A stretch of DNA of 9,143 nt from Chlamydiota bacterium (lineage in GTDB: Bacteria; Chlamydiota; Chlamydiia; Chlamydiales; SM23-39), in the NCBI GenBank assembly GCA_027459365.1, contig DAIDIM010000139.1:1-9143 (forward strand), written 5' to 3'. Of the stretch, positions 4,911 to 9,143 are shown piece by piece. The notes beneath the pieces are model-generated. The model did not search any database and had not been told where the DNA came from. It saw only the letters and a list, made by a program, of their open reading frames with translations. The first letter of the stretch is position 1. The number at the start of each line of letters is the position of its first letter. Made by a program: the position numbers and the translations under genes.

Positions 4911-6062
4911 ATGAAATCGTTCATCCCTCGTCTACTCTCAATTCCTAAGGATAATTTCTTTCTTCTCGGTCCTAGAGGGACGGGAAAATCAACGTGGCTT
5001 AAACATTCTTTTCCCAAAGCCGTTTGCATCGATCTTCTCATTCCCGAACAAGAGAGGATGTATCTTGCTGTTCCTGAGAGACTTAAGGAAGTTTCAGATT
5101 CGTTAAAAGAGGGAACGATTATTTTAGATGAGATACAGAGGGCGCCAGGACTTCTTCCTGTAGTTCATTCACTCATTGAAGGAGGGAGTCGCATCCAATT
5201 TATCATGACGGGAAGCAGCGCTAGAAAACTCCGAAGAGATGTGGGAAATCTTCTTGGGGGAAGAGCTCTTTTACGAACAATGCCCCCCTTTTTTGCGAAA
5301 GAACTCGGGAGCTCCTTCTCCCTAGAAAAAGCATTAAAGATAGGGATGCTTCCCATGGTATGGGAAGCAGAGAATCCATTAGAAAAAGTCCTCAATTACG
5401 TGGGTGTTTACCTTCGCGAAGAAGTGGTCGCAGAGGGGATTGTGCGGCAGGTAGGAGATTTTGCTCGATTTCTCGAGGTGGCCAGCTTCTCTCACGGCAA
5501 TCTCCTCAATGCGACAGAAATTGCACGAGAGGCGCAAGTTAAGCGGAGCACGGTCGACAATTATCTCCAAATCATCGATGATTTATTGATCTCTTTTCGT
5601 TTGTCCGTGTTCACCCGAAGAGCCAAAAGGGAGCTTATTGCGCATCAGAAATTTTACTACTTCGACGCCGGAATTTTTCGCTCCCTGCGACCCAGAGGCC
5701 CTTTAGACAAAGAGGCCGAAATAGAAGGTCCTGCTCTTGAAGGACTAGTTGCTCAACACTTGCGCGCATGGATCCAAGCTCAAAAAGAACCTCATCAGAT
5801 GTGTTTCTGGCGCACGCGAAGCCAGCTAGAGGTCGATTTTATCATCTATGGTCCCACAGGTTTTTGGGCAATAGAAGTGAAAAGAGGAAGCAATGTCCAT
5901 TCTCAAGATCTCAAAGGACTTAAGGCGTTCAAAGATGAGTACCCTGAGGCTTCTCCATTCCTTCTCTATCAAGGAGATCACGCCCGTTCAATTGATGGAA
6001 TCGATTGCATTCCTTTAAGTACATTTCTTATTCAGATTCATCCAGATAAGTCTATACGTTAG
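4911..6062 (+). CDS. AAA_14/DUF4143 family ATPase, 383 aa
   Basis: Predicted ATP-binding protein of the common mobile AAA_14 plus DUF4143 family, whose cellular role is not established. Walker A is GPRGTGKST (20-28) and Walker B IILDEIQR (70-77, Asp73-Glu74). A sensor-like MTGSSARKL follows at 99-107. A winged-helix-like segment is at about 200-225 (TEIAREAQVKRSTVDNYL). The C-terminal DUF4143 part carries EVDF (307-310) and EVKRG (322-326), resembling the restriction-endonuclease-like fold signature. The length is typical and no key residue is missing. It lies opposite to the T2SS genes, between gspF and gspG, beside a MITE. Stretches of it look more G+C-rich than its neighbours. These signs suggest acquisition. 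The start has GGTGGA three bases upstream, inside a hairpin. Confidence 0.9.
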   Translation: MKSFIPRLLSIPKDNFFLLGPRGTGKSTWLKHSFPKAVCIDLLIPEQERMYLAVPERLKEVSDSLKEGTIILDEIQRAPGLLPVVHSLIEGGSRIQFIMTGSSARKLRRDVGNLLGGRALLRTMPPFFAKELGSSFSLEKALKIGMLPMVWEAENPLEKVLNYVGVYLREEVVAEGIVRQVGDFARFLEVASFSHGNLLNATEIAREAQVKRSTVDNYLQIIDDLLISFRLSVFTRRAKRELIAHQKFYYFDAGIFRSLRPRGPLDKEAEIEGPALEGLVAQHLRAWIQAQKEPHQMCFWRTRSQLEVDFIIYGPTGFWAIEVKRGSNVHSQDLKGLKAFKDEYPEASPFLLYQGDHARSIDGIDCIPLSTFLIQIHPDKSIR

Positions 6063-6078
6063 AAGAAACGCTTTCTTC
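6062..6078 (+). terminator. weak hairpin after the ATPase gene
   Basis: GAAGAAA (6062-6068) pairs with TTTCTTC (6072-6078) around CGC, directly at the ATPase stop codon. No T-tract follows, so termination is uncertain. Confidence 0.3.
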
Positions 6079-6120
6079 CTCGTCCCTAAGAGTAAATCGA
6101 GATCCTCCTTAAGCTCGGAA

Positions 6121-6142
6121 AGGAAAGAACCTCTTTTTTCCT
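6121..6142 (-). terminator. weak hairpin after gspF, between convergent genes
   Basis: AGGAAAGAA (6121-6129) pairs with TTTTTTCCT (6134-6142) with one G-U and a 4-base loop. It touches the gspF stop codon. It is AT-rich without a clean T-tract on the minus strand, so it may be only a partial terminator where gspF and the ATPase gene converge. Confidence 0.3.
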
Positions 6143-7323
6143 CAATTTACAAAGGAACTGACATCTGTAAGGGGCAAAAGAACAGCAAGCAATACAAAAC
6201 CGACAATTCCTCCTAAAATGAGGAGCAAAATGGGCTGCGCTAACGTTGCAAAACGGGTCAAATACGTTTCTAGTTCATCTTCATAGATTTCAGAGATTTG
6301 TTGCATCATGAATGGAAGTTTTCCAGATTGTGTGGCAATGGCAATCATTCGAGGCACAAGAGGTGGAATTAGCGGATGATTTTGGAAAGGGACATGTAAG
6401 GGCTCTCCCTCTGATATTTTTTCTTCTGCTTTTGCAATGACAGATTCTAAGATTGGATGACGCATTACAAAGCGTGCTTGAGAAAATGCAGTCATTGCAG
6501 GAATGCCACCTTCAAGCAAGGTAGCGGTTGCTCGACAAAAACGGACAAAGGCAATTTTAGCAAGTAAGGATCGAATGAAGGGAACAATATTTGCAATGAA
6601 AACAAGTTTCCTCCTCCTTTTTTCTGAAGAAAAGAGAAAAACAATACCTCCTCCAATTGCTAGAACAGTGGCAATAAGGGGGATCTTCGCATTGCATGCA
6701 AAAGAGCTACATGCAAAAACAATTTTGGTGAAGGGATGTAGATCTCTCCCTTCAAAAAGCTCTTTTAAAGAGGGAACAACAAAAAAGAGGAGTGCACTTA
6801 AGATGACACAACAAAACATGCTTAAAAGTGCCGGATAAAGGAGCGCTGAAATGATCTGATTTCTAACTTTAATTTGTCGACTGAGAAGATTTGCAATTTC
6901 ATCAAGCGCAATTCCCAGTCTCCCTGTTTTTTCAGCATTTGTTACCATCGAAATATACAAGATATCAAAAGAGTCGCGATGGTTGCTAATTGCTGCCGAA
7001 AAAGAGAGGCCCGATCGCACTTTATCACACAAATCGAGCATGAGAAGGTGTGTTTTCTGGTTTCGGTACTTCTCTTCGAGAGCAGACAAGGCTTCATAAA
7101 GGGGAAGACCTGCTTGTAAAAGACGGGCAATTTCAGATGTTAGGGTAAGAATTTCTTTCTTTGACAGATTGGCATGAAGCTGTTTTTCTGAAAGAGGGTC
7201 TACTTTTAAAATCACAGCTTCACGTCGAACCAACTTTTGTTTTGCATCAAGCAAATTGTCTGCTTGAATGGAGCCAGAAATTTTTTTCCCTTTTTCGTTA
7301 ACAGCTATATATTGATACAACAT
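6142..7323 (-). CDS. gspF: type II secretion inner-membrane platform protein GspF
   Basis: GspF is the polytopic inner-membrane protein that couples the motor GspE to pseudopilus growth. The 393 residues show the family plan. An N-terminal cytoplasmic domain comes first (1-58, MLYQYIAVNEKGKKISGSI). The first T2SSF repeat starts at about 59 (EILTLTSEIARLLQAGLPL...), with membrane helices near 157-183 and 213-231. A second T2SSF repeat (about 262-384, CRATATLLEGGIPAMTAF...IATQSGKLP) ends in a third helix (360-384). Length is normal. Its ATG overlaps the gspE stop (TAATG, 7325-7321), implying translational coupling. In other chlamydiae gspG is expected directly downstream; here the divergent-strand insertion follows instead. 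Confidence 0.95.
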   Translation of the reverse strand: MLYQYIAVNEKGKKISGSIQADNLLDAKQKLVRREAVILKVDPLSEKQLHANLSKKEILTLTSEIARLLQAGLPLYEALSALEEKYRNQKTHLLMLDLCDKVRSGLSFSAAISNHRDSFDILYISMVTNAEKTGRLGIALDEIANLLSRQIKVRNQIISALLYPALLSMFCCVILSALLFFVVPSLKELFEGRDLHPFTKIVFACSSFACNAKIPLIATVLAIGGGIVFLFSSEKRRRKLVFIANIVPFIRSLLAKIAFVRFCRATATLLEGGIPAMTAFSQARFVMRHPILESVIAKAEEKISEGEPLHVPFQNHPLIPPLVPRMIAIATQSGKLPFMMQQISEIYEDELETYLTRFATLAQPILLLILGGIVGFVLLAVLLPLTDVSSFVN

Positions 7324-8861
7324 TATTTTTCTCTTGTTACCCGTAGCACTTCTTTACTTGTTGTTTTGCCATCGATTACCCGCTCCAATCCATCGCTAAA
7401 TAGAGTCCTCATCCCTTGCTGTAGTGCCACCTCTCGCAACTTTTCTGCATCTTGGCTCATCATCACTTGCGACTTAATTTTTGGAGTAACAAGCATAATT
7501 TCATAAATTGCAAGACGTCCTTTATAACCTGTTCCTAGACATTTGTCACACCCTAGTCCTCGATAAAAAGGGACTTTAAATTCCAGCCCCATCTCTGCAA
7601 GTTCTTCATCTTCAGGTAGATACACAATTTTGCAATCGGGACAAATCTTACGCACTAGACGCTGCGCTACAACGCCTAAAATGGAAGAGGCAAGCAAATA
7701 CGGTTCAATCCCCATGTCTGCAAGTCGAGTCAGCGCAGAAGGAGCATCATTGGTGTGCAATGTGCTAAATACTAAATGGCCTGTAAGAGAGGCTTGAATT
7801 GCGATTTCGGCTGTCTCTTTATCACGTATTTCCCCAATCATGATCACATCAGGGTCTTGGCGTAAAATATGGCGTAATCCTTTAGCGAAAGTCAAATCGA
7901 TCCTCGGATTGACACTGACTTGAGAAATTCCTGTAATTTTATATTCTACCGGATCTTCTACTGTAATGATATTCCGCTCCATATCATTGAGCTCAGAAAT
8001 GGCGCTATAAAGGGTGGTCGTTTTCCCACTTCCAGTCGGACCTGATACTAAAACAATCCCTTCAGGAATAGAAATGAGCTTTCGCATTTGCGATAAGTGC
8101 AATTCATTCATTCCAATCCGATCAAGTCCTAAAACCACATTGCCTTTATCTAGAATACGAATCACAATTCTCTCACCATGAACAATCGGCAATGTGCTCA
8201 CACGAAAATCGATTTCTCTTCCCCCGTGATGGAGCTTAATTCGTCCATCCTGAGGAAGACGATGCTCAGCAATGTCCATTTTAGCCATCACTTTGAGTCG
8301 CGTAATGATCTGCATTTGATATTCGCGGGGGGGAATATGTTTTTGTTGCAAAATACCGTCCATTCGATAACGGATCATCAATCCTGCCTCTGTTGGTTCA
8401 AAATGAATATCGGATGCCCCAAATTGGATTGCTTCAAGAATGATCGTATTGACCATTCGTATGACAGGATTGCCCTCTGCTTGCTCTAATAAATCGTAAG
8501 TCTCCTCTTCTACACCTTGTAGCCTAGAGTCTTTTTCCAAATCAGAAAACAGACGCTTTGTCTCTTCTTCCCGCTGGTGATAACACCGTTCAATGGCCGT
8601 TTCAATCGTTGATTTTGGAGAATAAATGGGTTGAATCTGTTTTTTTAAAAGGAGACGAAGTTCAGTAATGACCTCATAGTCTAAAGGATCCGAGATGGCG
8701 ACGATAAAGCTACTCGGCGTTTCATCTACGGGGAGAACTTTCTTTTGTTTTGCCATTGAATAGGGAATGACAGTGACTTGGTCCCTGACAAATGGAAAGG
8801 AGTGAATTTCCTCAAAAATTTGAAGCCCGAATCGCTCAGCTAATGCTGCATCACTATTCAT
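7323..8861 (-). CDS. gspE: type II secretion motor ATPase GspE
   Basis: GspE is the cytoplasmic hexameric ATPase that powers pseudopilus assembly. The N-terminal GspE_N-like domain spans about 1-95. The ATPase core has Walker A GPTGSGKTT (274-282), Asp box ITVEDPVEY (299-307), Walker B RQDPDVIMIGEIRD (334-347, Glu344) and His box GHLVFSTLHT (361-370). A four-cysteine zinc site CPDC (407-410) and CDKC (438-441), characteristic of GspE/PilB, is intact. The length of 512 is typical. The start at 8861 is 11 bases after the gspD stop with only a weak Shine-Dalgarno (CGGAT). An operon with gspD upstream and gspF downstream is clear. Confidence 0.97.
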   Translation of the reverse strand: MNSDAALAERFGLQIFEEIHSFPFVRDQVTVIPYSMAKQKKVLPVDETPSSFIVAISDPLDYEVITELRLLLKKQIQPIYSPKSTIETAIERCYHQREEETKRLFSDLEKDSRLQGVEEETYDLLEQAEGNPVIRMVNTIILEAIQFGASDIHFEPTEAGLMIRYRMDGILQQKHIPPREYQMQIITRLKVMAKMDIAEHRLPQDGRIKLHHGGREIDFRVSTLPIVHGERIVIRILDKGNVVLGLDRIGMNELHLSQMRKLISIPEGIVLVSGPTGSGKTTTLYSAISELNDMERNIITVEDPVEYKITGISQVSVNPRIDLTFAKGLRHILRQDPDVIMIGEIRDKETAEIAIQASLTGHLVFSTLHTNDAPSALTRLADMGIEPYLLASSILGVVAQRLVRKICPDCKIVYLPEDEELAEMGLEFKVPFYRGLGCDKCLGTGYKGRLAIYEIMLVTPKIKSQVMMSQDAEKLREVALQQGMRTLFSDGLERVIDGKTTSKEVLRVTREK

Positions 8862-8872
8862 ATAATCCGAGG

Positions 8873-9143
8873 TTAATACATATCGAATAACATTTTTAGA
8901 CTATTGCTAAACATTCTTTTCCTTTCTTGCGTCTTCGCTTCATCCAAATACATTAAAAATTCTGGAATATCGCCTGCCCGTTTTTGATACTCACGTTGCC
9001 GGATACAGCGGAGATCATCTTCAGGGCTTCGGATGATATGAGGAGTGATAAAGATAAACATTTCTGGCAACTGAATTGCGCTGCTCTCTACCTTTTGGAT
9101 TGTATCGCAGCCAGCATCCGCATCTGTTGCAAAATTTCTCCAA
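8873..9143 (-). CDS. gspD: secretin GspD, C-terminal fragment cut by the right edge
   Basis: The frame is open from the window edge to TAA at 8875-8873 (about 90 residues). It contains LPEMFIFITPHIIRSPEDD, matching the conserved end of the secretin barrel domain (E-x-x-I-F-I-T-P-x-I-I). A charged tail of about 45 residues ending MLFDMY follows, which could be the pilotin-binding type S region or a lineage extension. GspD forms the outer-membrane channel. Position directly before gspE supports the call. There is no internal start; the 5' part lies outside the window. Confidence 0.88.
   Translation of the reverse strand, partial: WRNFATDADAGCDTIQKVESSAIQLPEMFIFITPHIIRSPEDDLRCIRQREYQKRAGDIPEFLMYLDEAKTQERKRMFSNSLKMLFDMY

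Noticed and set aside
4715..5041. Minus-strand 108-residue frame over the ATPase start
   Set aside because: Opposes a well-supported ATPase with intact Walker motifs and crosses the start-site hairpin; no coding evidence.
6503..6838. Plus-strand 111-residue frame inside gspF
   Set aside because: Antisense shadow of a conserved membrane protein; Lys/Arg-rich translation is a by-product of hydrophobic codons on the other strand.

Overview
The window looks like part of a chromosome of an intracellular or amoeba-associated bacterium of the phylum Chlamydiota (environmental, Parachlamydiales-like). The basis is the compact type II secretion (T2SS) order gspD-gspE-gspF-(insert)-gspG-gspH-like, a very short GspG with an MKKxFTLLE-type N-terminus, AT-rich intergenic DNA, a large secreted YwqK/MORN_2 protein, and small basic orphan genes. 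This placement is an inference from gene content; no marker gene is present.

Left part (1-955): an open frame runs off the left edge (3-140) and carries inverted repeats. Next comes an orphan basic protein (186-656, +), a GC-rich hairpin terminator (706-727), and a 33-residue Lys/Gln/Pro-rich protein (751-852, -) with a strong Shine-Dalgarno. Two overlapping, mutually exclusive hairpins lie just upstream of that small gene.

Middle left (956-4437, -): an 801-residue exported protein made almost entirely of about 28 MORN_2/YwqK-type repeats, with its own promoter. Upstream of it lie a GspH-like pseudopilin and GspG. The gspG/gspH junction contains a roughly 160-bp fold-back palindrome. That palindrome supplies the present start codon and about 50 codons of the pseudopilin leader. 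Removing it on paper restores a 6-residue leader that overlaps the end of gspG.

Middle (4438-6141): a segment splits the T2SS operon between gspF and gspG. It holds a 165-bp MITE-like fold-back element flanked by 5-bp direct repeats (ATACA), a solo 21-bp copy of the element's terminus next to the probable gspG promoter, and a divergently oriented AAA_14/DUF4143 ATPase gene. The ATPase start site sits in a hairpin that would hide its ribosome binding site only in read-through transcripts.

Right part (6142-9143, -): gspF and gspE are translationally coupled (TAATG), preceded by the C-terminus of the secretin gene gspD, which runs off the right edge.

The T2SS genes would encode the outer-membrane secretin (GspD), the cytoplasmic motor ATPase (GspE), the inner-membrane platform (GspF) and pseudopilus subunits (GspG, GspH-like). 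The signal-peptide-bearing MORN protein is a plausible but unproven secreted substrate. The most notable feature of the window is the activity of two distinct small palindromic elements inside the T2SS operon, one of which appears to have been domesticated into a coding region.
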